Source: Azospirillum sp. 412522 | GTDB lineage: Bacteria; Pseudomonadota; Alphaproteobacteria; Azospirillales; Azospirillaceae | Direction: 5' to 3' | Assembly: GCF_019805165.1 (NCBI RefSeq) | Contig: NZ_RWIJ01000035.1 | Coordinates: 1 to 56,285 of the forward strand | DNA: 56,285 bases | Shown here: one piece after another, positions 8,927-17,347 of the stretch | Layout: the number at the start of each line of letters is the position of its first letter | Position numbering within the stretch: position 1 is the first letter of the stretch | Notes under the pieces: generated by a model | The model's input: only the letters and a program-made list of their open reading frames with translations | Database searches by the model: none | Told to the model about the DNA's origin: nothing | Position numbers and translations under genes: made by a program

Positions 8927-10258
8927 TCAGCCGCGGTCCATTCCGCCGGCCGGCGACGGCCGGCCGATGGAGGTATAGGTGAAGCCGGCCTTCGCCATGT
9001 CCTCGGGGTTGTAGATGTTGCGCAGGTCGATCATCACCGGCCGCTTCAGCATCGACTTGACCCGACGCAGGTCGAGCGCGCGGAATTCGTTCCACTCCGT
9101 GAGAATAGCGACGCAATCGGCCCCTTCCAAGGTGCCGTAGGCGTCCTTGGCCCATTCCACGCCGGGAAGCAGCTTTCCGGCCTCGTGCATCGCCGCCGGA
9201 TCGAAGGCGCGGACATGGGCGCCGGCCGCCTGGAGCGCCGGGACGATGTCGAGCGACGGGCTGTCGCGCATGTCGTCGGTGTTCGGCTTGAAGGCGACGC
9301 CCAGCACCGCGACGGTCTTGCCGTCCACCGTCCCGCCGCAGGCGGCGATGATGCGCTCGGCCATCTGCTTCTTGCGCTTGTCGTTGATGTCCACCACCGT
9401 CTCGATGATGCGCAGCGGGCTGCCGACCTGCTGGGCGGTGCGGACCAGCGCCAGCGTGTCCTTGGGGAAGCAGGAGCCGCCGTAGCCCGGGCCGGGGTGC
9501 AGGAACTTCTTGCCGATGCGGCCGTCCAGCCCGATGCCGCGGGCGACGTCATGGACGTTGGCGCCGACCTTCTCGCAGAGATCGGCGATCTCGTTGATGA
9601 AGGTGATCTTGGCGGCCAGGAAGGTGTTGGCGGCGTATTTGGTCAGCTCCGCCGTCTCCAGCGAGGTCACCACGATCGGCGTCTCGATCAGGTAGAGCGG
9701 CCGGTAGAGCCGGCGCATCACCTCGCCCGCGCGGTCGGAGGTGGCGCCGATGACGACGCGGTCCGGCCGCATGAAGTCGCCGATGGCCGAGCCTTCGCGC
9801 AGGAATTCCGGGTTGGAGGCGACGTCGAACTCGGCGTCGGGGCGGACGCGGCGGATGATCGCCTCGACCTCGCGGCCGGTGCCGACCGGGACCGTCGATT
9901 TCGTCACCACCACCGTGTAGTGGTCGAGATGCTGGGCGATCTCCTCGGCGGCGCCATAGACGTAGGACAGGTCGGCATGGCCGTCGCCGCGGCGCGACGG
10001 GGTGCCCACCGCGATGAACACGGCGTCGACGCCCTGCATCGCCTCCTTCAGGTCCATGGTGAAGGACAGGCGGCCGGCGGCGACGTTGCGGGCGACGAGG
10101 TCGTCCAGGCCGGGTTCGTAGATCGGAATCTCGCCGTTCTTCAACCGCTCGATCTTGCCGGCGTCCTTGTCGACGCAAGTGACGTGCACGCCGAATTCCG
10201 AAAAGCAGGCGCCGGAGACCAGGCCGACATAGCCCGTGCCGATCATCGCAATGCGCAT
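8927..10258 (-). CDS. ugd: UDP-glucose 6-dehydrogenase
   Basis: 443 residues. Rossmann start MRIAMIGTGYVGLVSGACFS, catalytic cysteine segment GPGYGGSCFPKD, and the central helix residues TAELTKYAANTFLAAKITFINEI are diagnostic. It oxidises UDP-glucose to UDP-glucuronate with two NAD. It lies between the phosphohexomutase and galU genes, giving a route glucose-6-P to glucose-1-P to UDP-glucose to UDP-glucuronate on one strand, as in exopolysaccharide clusters. Confidence 0.96.
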   Translation of the reverse strand: MRIAMIGTGYVGLVSGACFSEFGVHVTCVDKDAGKIERLKNGEIPIYEPGLDDLVARNVAAGRLSFTMDLKEAMQGVDAVFIAVGTPSRRGDGHADLSYVYGAAEEIAQHLDHYTVVVTKSTVPVGTGREVEAIIRRVRPDAEFDVASNPEFLREGSAIGDFMRPDRVVIGATSDRAGEVMRRLYRPLYLIETPIVVTSLETAELTKYAANTFLAAKITFINEIADLCEKVGANVHDVARGIGLDGRIGKKFLHPGPGYGGSCFPKDTLALVRTAQQVGSPLRIIETVVDINDKRKKQMAERIIAACGGTVDGKTVAVLGVAFKPNTDDMRDSPSLDIVPALQAAGAHVRAFDPAAMHEAGKLLPGVEWAKDAYGTLEGADCVAILTEWNEFRALDLRRVKSMLKRPVMIDLRNIYNPEDMAKAGFTYTSIGRPSPAGGMDRG

Positions 10259-10409
10259 CGCGTCCCCCTCATGTCCTCAAAAAGGAATGCTGTCTGTCTC
10301 TGGGATGCCCCGGTGAGTCTTCACCCCGGGAGCGTTCCTCGTGGCCGGCCATGTAAGCCGCCGGCTCTTTTCTCAAATCGCGGTTTCCCACGGCGCAGTC
10401 CAAACGCGC

Positions 10410-10448
10410 GTGCCCGCCGCCGTCCCGGTCAGGGGACGGGGCGGGCAC
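10410..10448 (-). terminator. Strong hairpin downstream of galU
   Basis: GTGCCCGCC and GGCGGGCAC pair, with an inner CGTCCC/GGGACG stem and a short loop, just after the galU stop and before ugd. It could terminate or attenuate galU transcription, separating it from ugd. No clear T-run follows on the minus strand. Confidence 0.5.
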
Positions 10449-10472
10449 GGCATCGGGGATGCCGCCCGTCGG

Positions 10473-11342
10473 TCAGCAATATTTCCGCAGCATGGCGCGC
10501 ACCTTGTCGGCCATGTCCGGCCGGTTCAGCGCGTGGGCGAGCGTCGCCTCGATGAAGCCGACCTTGTCGCCGCAGTCGTAGCGGGTGCCTTCGAAGCGCA
10601 GGCCGTGGAACGGCTGGGTGCCGATCAGGTTGGCCATGGCGTCGGTCAGCTGGATCTCGTTGCCGGCGCCGCGCTGCTGCTTTTCCAGATGGTCGAAGAT
10701 CTCCGGCTGGAGGATGTAGCGGCCGATGATCGACAGGGTCGACGGCGCTTCCTCCGGCTTCGGCTTCTCGACGAGGCCGCGGACGGTGGCGAGACGGCCG
10801 TCGTCCTTCTCGACGTCGAGGATGCCGTAGCTGCTGGTCTTCTCGCGCGGCACGTCGACGACGGCGACGACGTTGCCGCCGACCTCCTCGTACGCCTCGA
10901 CCATCTGCTTCAGGCAGGGGGTCTTGCCCTGCACGAAATCGTCGGGCAGCACGATGGCGAACGGGTCGTTGCCGATCAGGGCGCGGGCGCACCACACGGC
11001 GTGGCCGAGGCCCAGCGGAACCTGCTGGCGGGTGTAGAAGCAGCGGCCTGGCGCGATCTCGCTGTGGCGGACCTCTTCCAGCGCGTCCATCTTGCCGCGC
11101 TCTTCAAGCGTGCGGTTCAGTTCGGTGTCGGCATCGAAATGGTCTTCGATGGCGCGCTTGGAGCGGCCGGTGACGAAAACGAAATCCTCGATGCCGGCGG
11201 CGCGCGCCTCTTCGACGGCGTGCTGCAGCAGGGGGCGGTCGACCAGGGGCAGCATCTCTTTCGGGATGGCCTTGGTGGCCGGCAGGAAGCGCGTGCCGAG
11301 ACCGGCGACCGGGAACACCACCTTGCGCACGGGTTTCCGCAT
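10473..11342 (-). CDS. galU: UTP-glucose-1-phosphate uridylyltransferase
   Basis: 289 residues. The N-terminal nucleotide-binding motif FPVAGLGTRFLPATKAIPKEMLPLVDRP is the signature of GalU. VEKPKPEEAPS and GNEIQLTDAM are further conserved GalU segments. It makes UDP-glucose from UTP and glucose-1-phosphate and feeds the adjacent Ugd. The gap upstream (11343-11732) can hold its promoter. Confidence 0.96.
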   Translation of the reverse strand: MRKPVRKVVFPVAGLGTRFLPATKAIPKEMLPLVDRPLLQHAVEEARAAGIEDFVFVTGRSKRAIEDHFDADTELNRTLEERGKMDALEEVRHSEIAPGRCFYTRQQVPLGLGHAVWCARALIGNDPFAIVLPDDFVQGKTPCLKQMVEAYEEVGGNVVAVVDVPREKTSSYGILDVEKDDGRLATVRGLVEKPKPEEAPSTLSIIGRYILQPEIFDHLEKQQRGAGNEIQLTDAMANLIGTQPFHGLRFEGTRYDCGDKVGFIEATLAHALNRPDMADKVRAMLRKYC

Positions 11343-11732
11343 TGGACGTCTCTTGTGGTTGAGGCGAAGTCAAATCCATGGTTCCACGGCGGCACGCGAC
11401 CGCAAGCGAAGCCTGCGGAAGCACGACCGTGGTTCCGGCTTTCTGCCACGCCTTCCGTCACTGCGCAACAAACCTTCCGAGACCGGGCAAAAGGCTAGTC
11501 CTAGAGGCCGAAATCAAATGAAAACCGGCTGAAACTCCTCAATCAAGCCGATCTTTATCCGTTACGTCCAGGCCGGCACCAAACCTTCCTCATAGGCTGG
11601 ACCGCTTGAAAAAGCGGCGGAATCCAGCGGCGCGACACCGTGCCGCTGCCTGTACGGCATCATGGCTTTGACAACGAACTTTCCGTATGACGTTTTATTG
11701 CGAATACTTGCACGAAGGGTGCGTCCCCGGTC
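11343..11732. other. Intergenic region between divergent galU and RluA-type gene
   Basis: About 390 bases, visibly less GC-rich than the genes. It should contain the promoters of both divergent genes. TTGACA occurs on the plus strand at about 11669-11674, but no well-spaced -10 follows, so I do not call a promoter. No repeat or RNA gene was recognised. Confidence 0.5.
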
Positions 11733-12521
11733 ATGGTGCCGGCCATGATCCCCGACTCGCTTACCCCGACTCCCCCGACTCAGGAGCTGCCCGCTTCCGG
11801 CTCTCTCACTGCGGACCAGCTGCACGCCCGTGTGCTGCACCGGGACGGACTGTGCCTGGTCATCGACAAGCCGGCCGGTCTGGCGGTCCACAAGGCCGGG
11901 CGCATCACCGACCATCTGGAACTCTATCTGCCCCATCTGGCGGAGCCGGACGGGGAGCCGCCGAAGCTCGCCCACCGGCTCGACCGCGACACCGCCGGCT
12001 GCCTGATCCTGGGCCGCACGCCCTGGGCGCTGAAGCGCCTGGGCCAGATGTTCGCCGCCGGCCATGTCGGGAAGACCTACTGGGCGGTGGCCGAGGGCAT
12101 CCCGCAGGCCGAGACCGGCGTGATCGACCTGCCGCTGCTGAAGCGGATCGAACCCAAACCCCCTGCGGGATCCCTTGCGGGAGCCGGCCGCTCCTCCTGG
12201 ACCATCCTGCCCGACCCGGCCGGCCAGCCGGCGGTCACCGACTACCGGGTTCTCGGCACCGGCAACGGCCGCTCCTGGCTGGAGCTTCGCCCGCGCACCG
12301 GCCGCACCCACCAGATCCGCGTCCATTGCGCCGCCATCGGCTGCCCGCTTGTGGGGGAACCCTTCTACGGCCCCGAACGCCGGCCGCCCGGCAACCTGCA
12401 CCTGCTGGCCCGCTCCGTCGCCTTCCGCATGGCCTTCGAATACGCCCCCGTGAACGCCGTCGCCCCGGCGCCGGAGCATATGCGGGACGCGCTGTCCGCC
12501 TGCGGCTGGCAGGGGGAGTGA
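11733..12521 (+). CDS. RluA-family pseudouridine synthase
   Basis: 262 residues. LVIDKPAGLAVH opens the catalytic domain; HRLDRDTAGCLILG contains the catalytic aspartate of the RluA/RsuA class; LELRPRTGRTHQIRVHCAAIGCPLVGEPFYG is the conserved C-terminal motif. There is no N-terminal S4 domain, so it is closer to the RluA/TruC group than RluD. It isomerises uridine in rRNA or tRNA; the site is unknown. Stands alone, downstream of a 390-base spacer. An in-frame ATG four codons later (11745) is an alternative start. Confidence 0.92.
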   Translation: MVPAMIPDSLTPTPPTQELPASGSLTADQLHARVLHRDGLCLVIDKPAGLAVHKAGRITDHLELYLPHLAEPDGEPPKLAHRLDRDTAGCLILGRTPWALKRLGQMFAAGHVGKTYWAVAEGIPQAETGVIDLPLLKRIEPKPPAGSLAGAGRSSWTILPDPAGQPAVTDYRVLGTGNGRSWLELRPRTGRTHQIRVHCAAIGCPLVGEPFYGPERRPPGNLHLLARSVAFRMAFEYAPVNAVAPAPEHMRDALSACGWQGE

Positions 12522-12626
12522 GGGTTTGGTAGCAAGTGTGTTTCCGCGCAAAAGGAGGGCGGCCGTCCGGTTCGCGGTATCCCGCTGTTAAAGGGAGACC
12601 TCTTCACAACCGACGGAGCATGGAGG

Positions 12627-12899
12627 ATGGGACAAGCGATCACCGACAACCGCGCGATGAGCCGGTTCGAACTGGCGGTCGGCAACCAGACGGTCTTCGC
12701 CGACTACCGTCGCAACGGCCGGACCCTGGTGATTTCCTATGTCGAGGCCCCGCCCTCGCTGCGCGGCACCGGCGCCGCCGGCCGCCTGATGGAGGGCGTG
12801 GTGGAAACCGCCCGCGCCGACGGGCTGAAGATCCTGCCGCTCTGCGGCTACGCCGCGATGTGGATCCGCCGCAACCGGCACGACGACCTGCTGGCGTGA
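12627..12899 (+). CDS. Small GNAT-type N-acetyltransferase (YjdJ/GNAT_acetyltr_2-like)
   Basis: 90 residues. The pattern RFELAVGNQTVFADYRRNGRTLVISYVEAPPSLRGTGAAGRLMEGVVETARADGLKILPLCGYAAMWI matches the minimal acetyl-CoA-binding GNAT domain: RGTGAAGRL is the pyrophosphate loop and the P-x-C-x-Y/F segment follows. The ATG follows ATGGAGG. Substrate unknown. A second, unrelated GNAT gene lies 67 bases downstream on the same strand. Confidence 0.85.
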   Translation: MGQAITDNRAMSRFELAVGNQTVFADYRRNGRTLVISYVEAPPSLRGTGAAGRLMEGVVETARADGLKILPLCGYAAMWIRRNRHDDLLA

Positions 12900-12966
12900 T
12901 GGGGACTTCAGGCGCGCCCCGAAAGATGGGAATATTCCCTTGAGAGTCCCGGACAAGGGTTTGCCC

Positions 12967-13458
12967 ATGACAGAGGTCAGGCCGCTCTGGCCGGACGATG
13001 CGGAGGCATTCCGCACCCTCCGCCTCGAAGCCCTGCAACGGCATCCGGAGGCGTTCGGATCGAGCCATGCCGAGGAAAGCGTCCGCCCCCTTTCCAGCTT
13101 CGTGGACAGGATCGCGGGCGGATACATCGCCGGCGGCTTCGTGGGTGGGCAACTGGACGCGATGGCCGGGCTGCTGATTCCCACCCAGGCCAAGTCGCGG
13201 CACAAGGGCATGGTTTGGGGCGTCTATGTCCGGGAGAACCGGCGGGGCGGCGGCCTGGCCGCCAAGGTCATGACCGCCCTGCTCGCCCATGCCGCGGAGC
13301 ATGTCGAGCAACTCCACCTCTCCGTCGCGGCGAGCAACGAACGGGCCGTCGGCCTTTACCGACGCCTGGGCTTCGAGCCGTTCGGAACGGAGCCGCGGGC
13401 GCTGAAGGTGGATGGGGTCTATATCGACGAGCTTCTGATGGCGAAATTCCTGCGCTGA
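12967..13458 (+). CDS. GNAT-family N-acetyltransferase
   Basis: 163 residues from the ATG at 12967; a TTG nine codons earlier is open but less likely. Motif A is GVYVRENRRGGGLAAKVMTALLAHA, with the acetyl-CoA loop R-R-G-G-G-L-A. Motif B is LSVAASNERAVGLYRRLGFEPFGTEPRAL, typical of RimI-like enzymes. Tail-to-tail with the next gene, with only eight bases between stops. Substrate unknown. Confidence 0.9.
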   Translation: MTEVRPLWPDDAEAFRTLRLEALQRHPEAFGSSHAEESVRPLSSFVDRIAGGYIAGGFVGGQLDAMAGLLIPTQAKSRHKGMVWGVYVRENRRGGGLAAKVMTALLAHAAEHVEQLHLSVAASNERAVGLYRRLGFEPFGTEPRALKVDGVYIDELLMAKFLR

Positions 13459-13466
13459 CCGGGCAC

Positions 13467-14393
13467 TCACCCCAGCTCGAAGCTCGTAACCCCGAACAGC
13501 CGCTTCGGATCCGTTGCCGGCGCCGGTCCCAGATACATCCGCGCCGTCTCGAACTGCGGCGACAGTCCCATTTCTTCCGCCAGCCGCACCGCCACCCCGT
13601 TCGGCTCCGGCACGTCGAGGAACACCGGCCCGGCGCCGGCCGCCCGCGCGAGCGCCAGCACCAGATCCCGCGCCACCGTCCCGTCCGCCGCATAGAGCGG
13701 GCCGATCTTGAAGCCCGTGTGGCAGGGGCGGATCGCCCCGAAGCCGGTCACCTCCCCGTCCCGCACCGCAGCCAGCGCCGTGGCTCCCGGCAGGGCGATC
13801 CAGTTGGCCAGGAAGCCGGGCCGCGGCGCCGGGAACAGCTCGGCGTCCAGCGCCGTCAGCCGGTCGAACGGCACCGTCCGCGCATCCGTCAGACCGGTTC
13901 CGCCCGGCTTGCCGTCCGGGACGCTGCCGCCGAAGCGGATGTTTCGGTGGGACAGGACGAAGCCGGACTTGCGGTAGTTCTCCTGCTGGGCGACCACACC
14001 GTCGAGACCGACGGTGCAACCCTCCAGATGACGCAGCCCCTCCTGCCACAGCCGCCAGCCATAGCCCCGCCCGCGCGCCTCCGGCCGCACGATGTAGAAG
14101 CCGAGGAAGCCGAAATTCGCCGGATGGCGCCCCCCTGAATAATGGCCCACTGGATAACGGCCCACTGAATAACGGCCCACTGAATAACGGACGACGGACA
14201 GCGAGGCCACCGGCTGCCCGTCCAGCAGCCCGACCAGGAAGCCCGCCGGGTCGACGGCATGGAAGGCCCCGGCATCGTGCAGTCCGGGGTTCCACCCCTC
14301 CGCCCGCGCCCAGTCCACGGCAAGGTCCAGTTCGGCCCGGCTCATCACGCGGACCCGGTAGCCGTCGGTCGCCTGCCCCACGCTGCGTTCCAT
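13467..14393 (-). CDS. GNAT-family N-acetyltransferase with YitH/HolE-like C-terminal domain
   Basis: 308 residues. The first half is a GNAT domain (GFYIVRPEARGRGYGWRLWQEGLRHL gives the acetyl-CoA loop), followed by RKSGFVLSHRNIRFGG. The second half (about 190-300) resembles the C-terminal acetyltransferase-like domain of YitH/HolE proteins. Between strand and loop (residues about 68-90) lies an in-frame pentapeptide repeat YSVGR/YSVGR/YPVGH/YSGGR, encoded by a 15-bp tandem repeat. It probably forms an exposed, length-variable loop. Confidence 0.85.
   Translation of the reverse strand: MERSVGQATDGYRVRVMSRAELDLAVDWARAEGWNPGLHDAGAFHAVDPAGFLVGLLDGQPVASLSVVRYSVGRYSVGRYPVGHYSGGRHPANFGFLGFYIVRPEARGRGYGWRLWQEGLRHLEGCTVGLDGVVAQQENYRKSGFVLSHRNIRFGGSVPDGKPGGTGLTDARTVPFDRLTALDAELFPAPRPGFLANWIALPGATALAAVRDGEVTGFGAIRPCHTGFKIGPLYAADGTVARDLVLALARAAGAGPVFLDVPEPNGVAVRLAEEMGLSPQFETARMYLGPAPATDPKRLFGVTSFELG
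14135..14194. repeat. 15-bp in-frame tandem repeat, four units
   Basis: Units are CTGAATAATGGCCCA, CTGGATAACGGCCCA, CTGAATAACGGCCCA and CTGAATAACGGACGA, read on the plus strand. The unit length preserves the reading frame of the acetyltransferase gene. A similar four-unit 15-bp repeat sits in ftsE at 39615-39674. Confidence 0.9.
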
Positions 14394-14566
14394 CTCCGCC
14401 TTCCTTCGACGATGTTCTGGGAGGGTAGCCGCCGGCGTCGCCGCAACGCAATCCCCGGCGCGCCGGGAACCATCCAGTTACATGAGCGGCATCCACTCTC
14501 CCCCCGGGGCCAGCGGATTCACACAACTCAGAGCAACATTAAACCTCTGGAATCAAAGGAACTTTT

Positions 14567-14653
14567 CGTCATCCCCACGCAGGCGGGGATCCAGAAAACT
14601 CCGCAATAAAGTGGCTGGAACGGCTGGATTCCCGCCTTCGCGGGAATGACGGC
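14567..14653. repeat. Dispersed inverted-repeat element
   Basis: GTCATCCC.....GGGGATCCAG at one end and CTGGATTCCCGCC..GGGAATGAC at the other form an 85-base element with inverted termini. A close relative lies at 45867-45953. Repeats of this CGTCATCCCCGC type are common intergenic elements in alphaproteobacteria. Together with the region to 15110 it fills a 717-base gap that has no gene I can support. Confidence 0.75.
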
Positions 14654-14874
14654 CGAATATAGTGATTTGATTCCATTGCCTTAATGGCCCGTGAGATCCG
14701 TGAATGCTCCAGCCCTGGGGAGAGGACATCATCCGCAATTTTCACCCACCCTTTCCTCAAGCCCCCACACTCATGGTAGGAATGCCATCCTACTCATCGC
14801 CAGGAGGGAACCGCCATGCCACGCCGGATGCCGCTCACCAAATCTGCGTTCCCCATCAAGGGCTTCGCCCCCGA

Positions 14875-15007
14875 TGAAACACTGGAACGCCGCCTGGAAT
14901 CCTGTTTCACGCTGTTCCAAACGTCCAGTCCGGCCCCACCCCGGCACTGCTCCACCGCCGGATGAAACAATGGAACAGGCCCCCGAAACCTGTTCCACGG
15001 CGTTTCA
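14875..15007. promoter_or_regulatory. Cluster of TGAAAC/TGGAAC inverted repeats upstream of the O-antigen ligase-like gene
   Basis: TGAAAC then TGGAAC occurs at 14875-14887 and again at 14963-14976. The inverted forms TGTTTCA and TGTTCCA occur at 14903-14919, and CCTGTTCCA with GTTTCA at 14989-15007. The second set forms one long imperfect palindrome around an 8-base loop. Two related palindromic sites about 90 bases apart, 100-240 bases before the gene, suggest regulator binding or transcript structure. No known regulator consensus was recognised. Confidence 0.45.
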
Positions 15008-15110
15008 AATGTTCAGCGGAGCCCCCTTCCGCCATCGACCGCGCGCCGTTGCTTTCGCGGCGAAGGTGCGGTTAAGTCCCGGCCGGTTTCCGCTGATCCG
15101 CGTCGAGGTC

Positions 15111-16412
15111 ATGCCCGTCAAGTCCCTGGACGCCACCGCGTCGCGCCCCGCCTCCCCGCCCTCCGCCCCCGGCCCGGCTCCGTCTCCCGCCGGCCTTGGG
15201 GGCGATGCCGTGTTGCGGGGTCTGGCGGGGGCCGCCGCCCTGGCGCTGGGGCCGCTGGCCGCGCTCGCTCCGCGCGGGCTGCCGGTCTGGGCCATCCTCG
15301 TCCTCGCGCTGTCGCTGGCCGGTCTGGCCCGGCGTGGGGCCTTCGGCCGCATCCTGCGATTGACGCCTGCGGTCGCCGCGGTCGGCGCCTTCCTGATCCT
15401 GGCCCTGGCCTCCTGCCTGTGGAGCCCGTCGGACCGGGCACTGGCGACGGTGCTGGAGATCGGCTACATCGCGCTCGGCGCGCTGGCCGGCGGCGCCTGG
15501 ATCGCCGGGCTGCCGACGGCGGAGGCGCGGCGGCTGGCCGGGCTGTTCCTGGCCGGCGGACTGGCCGGCGGGCTGCTGTTCGCGGTGGAGGCGGCGCTGG
15601 ACTTCCCGCTGAACCGCTGGTGGAACGTCGTCCCCGACGACCAGCTGCCCAACCTGCTGAACGGCAATGTGCCGAAACGGACGGCGGCGCTGCTCTGCCT
15701 GCTGGTCTGGCCGGCCGCCCTGGCGGTCGACCGCTTCGGCCGCAAGGCGCCGGCCCTGCTGGTGCCGGCGGGCTATGCGCTGGCCTGCCTGCCGCTGACC
15801 AGCCGGTCGGCCATGCTCGGCATCGCCGCCGGGCTGGTCACGCTGGCGGCCGCCCGTGCGTCGGCCAAGTGGACCCGCCGGCTGTTCAGCGCCGCGGTGA
15901 CCGCCGCCTTCCTGCTGGTGCTGCCCGCCGCCCTGCTGTTCTCCGGCCCGCTCGACCTCGACCATTCCGGCCTGCTGTTCCGCTCCGCCCAGCACCGGGT
16001 GGAAATCTGGGGCCATGCGGCTGAGCGCGCCCTGCGCACGCCGGTGTTCGGCCAGGGCATCGACGCCTCGCGCTCCCTGCCGCCGGAAGGGGCGGTGTCG
16101 GAGTTCTCGCCGATCGGCGACAGCCTGCTGCCGCTGCACCCCCACAACGCCTTCCTCCAGGTCTGGCTGGAGACCGGTGCGGTCGGGGCGGCGCTGGCAC
16201 TGGCCGTCCTGCTGATGCTGCTGGCCGCCACCACCCGGCTCGACCGCCGCGACCAGCCCTTCGCGCTCGCCCTGTTCGCCACGGCGATGGCGATGGGCAG
16301 CACCGCCTACGGCATCTGGCAACCCTGGTGGATGGCAGGATTCCTGTCCGCCGCGCTGATGCTGCGGCTGGCAACCCGCATCGGGGCCCGTATCGGGGAC
16401 AAGACACGATGA
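15111..16412 (+). CDS. O-antigen ligase/polymerase-like membrane protein
   Basis: 433 residues from the ATG at 15111; the open frame runs further upstream but is not protein-like. About ten to twelve hydrophobic helices. The signature region is a large periplasmic loop containing RSAQHRVEIWGHAAERALRTPVFGQGID and, later, LLPLHPHNAFLQVWLETGAVG, the H-x-H-N...E-x-G motif of Wzy_C/WaaL proteins. It probably ligates or polymerises surface polysaccharide. It overlaps the GT9 gene by four bases (ATGA). Confidence 0.88.
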   Translation: MPVKSLDATASRPASPPSAPGPAPSPAGLGGDAVLRGLAGAAALALGPLAALAPRGLPVWAILVLALSLAGLARRGAFGRILRLTPAVAAVGAFLILALASCLWSPSDRALATVLEIGYIALGALAGGAWIAGLPTAEARRLAGLFLAGGLAGGLLFAVEAALDFPLNRWWNVVPDDQLPNLLNGNVPKRTAALLCLLVWPAALAVDRFGRKAPALLVPAGYALACLPLTSRSAMLGIAAGLVTLAAARASAKWTRRLFSAAVTAAFLLVLPAALLFSGPLDLDHSGLLFRSAQHRVEIWGHAAERALRTPVFGQGIDASRSLPPEGAVSEFSPIGDSLLPLHPHNAFLQVWLETGAVGAALALAVLLMLLAATTRLDRRDQPFALALFATAMAMGSTAYGIWQPWWMAGFLSAALMLRLATRIGARIGDKTR

Positions 16413-17347
16413 GCAAGCGCCCGCTCCGCATCCTGGTCATCAAGCTGGGCGCCTTCGGCGACTTCTTCCTGGCCCAGACCGCCTTCGCCGCCATCCGCCG
16501 CCACCATGCCGGCGACCGGCTGACCCTGCTGACCCTGCCCTCGCTGGCCCCGCTCGCCCGGATGAGCGGCCTGTTCGACGAGGTACTGGAGGACCCGCGC
16601 GACCGCTCGCTGTCCGCCTATCTGGCGATCCGCCGCACCCTGCGCGCCCACCGCTTCGACCGCGTCTACGACCTCCAGGCGCAGACCCGCACCGACCTGT
16701 ACCATCGGCTGCTGTTCCCCGGCCCCTGGCCGGAATGGTCTGGCACCGCCCATGGCGCCTCGCATCCCGACCGCTACGAAGGCCGGCGCAAGGTGCCGGT
16801 GCGCGACCGCTATGTCCGCCAGCTCGCCCCCTTCGGCATCGTGCCGGACGAGACGCCGGACCTGTCCTGGCTCGACGCCGACATCTCCAAGTTCGCCCTG
16901 CCGCAGCGCTTCGCCCTGCTGGTCCCCGGCTCCTCCCCCGGACGGCCGGACAAGCGCTGGCCGGTCCGCCGCTATGCCGAGGTGGCGGCAGCTCTGGCCG
17001 AACGCGGCGTCGTCCCGGCGGTGGTCGGCACCGGCATCGAGCGCGACCTCGCCCGCAGCATCGCCGACACCTGCCCGCAGGCGGTCGACCTCACCGACCG
17101 CACCAGCGTGCCGGAACTGGGCGGGCTGGCGCGCCGGGCCTGGGGAGCGGTCGGCAACGACACCGGCCCGACCCACCTGATCGCCGCGGTCGGCTGCCCC
17201 ACCGTCGTGGTGTTCTCCGACGCCTCCAACCCGATCCACAGCACCGGCCCGCGCGTGCTGATCCACCACCGCCCCGACTTCAACGACATCGACAGCGCCG
17301 GCGTCGTCGAGGCGCTGGACCGTGCCCGGGAAAAGGGAGGCGCCTAA
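16409..17347 (+). CDS. Glycosyltransferase family 9 (heptosyltransferase-like)
   Basis: 312 residues. The start MSKRPLRILVIKLGAFGDFFLAQTAFAAIRRHH has the R-I-L-V-I-x-L-G-x-x-G-D signature of LPS heptosyltransferases. ALLVPGSSPGRPDKRWPVRRYAEVA is the nucleotide-sugar site, and VGNDTGPTHLIAAVGCPTVVVFSDASNP is the conserved C-terminal motif. It probably adds a sugar, often heptose, to LPS core in the cytoplasm. Coupled to the ligase-like gene by ATGA overlap; its stop overlaps the convergent membrane gene. Confidence 0.93.
   Translation: MSKRPLRILVIKLGAFGDFFLAQTAFAAIRRHHAGDRLTLLTLPSLAPLARMSGLFDEVLEDPRDRSLSAYLAIRRTLRAHRFDRVYDLQAQTRTDLYHRLLFPGPWPEWSGTAHGASHPDRYEGRRKVPVRDRYVRQLAPFGIVPDETPDLSWLDADISKFALPQRFALLVPGSSPGRPDKRWPVRRYAEVAAALAERGVVPAVVGTGIERDLARSIADTCPQAVDLTDRTSVPELGGLARRAWGAVGNDTGPTHLIAAVGCPTVVVFSDASNPIHSTGPRVLIHHRPDFNDIDSAGVVEALDRAREKGGA

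Noticed and set aside
7388..10555. 1055-residue open frame opposite the sugar-nucleotide genes
   Set aside because: Antisense shadow of the mutase and ugd genes, with shadow-type composition; it matches no family.
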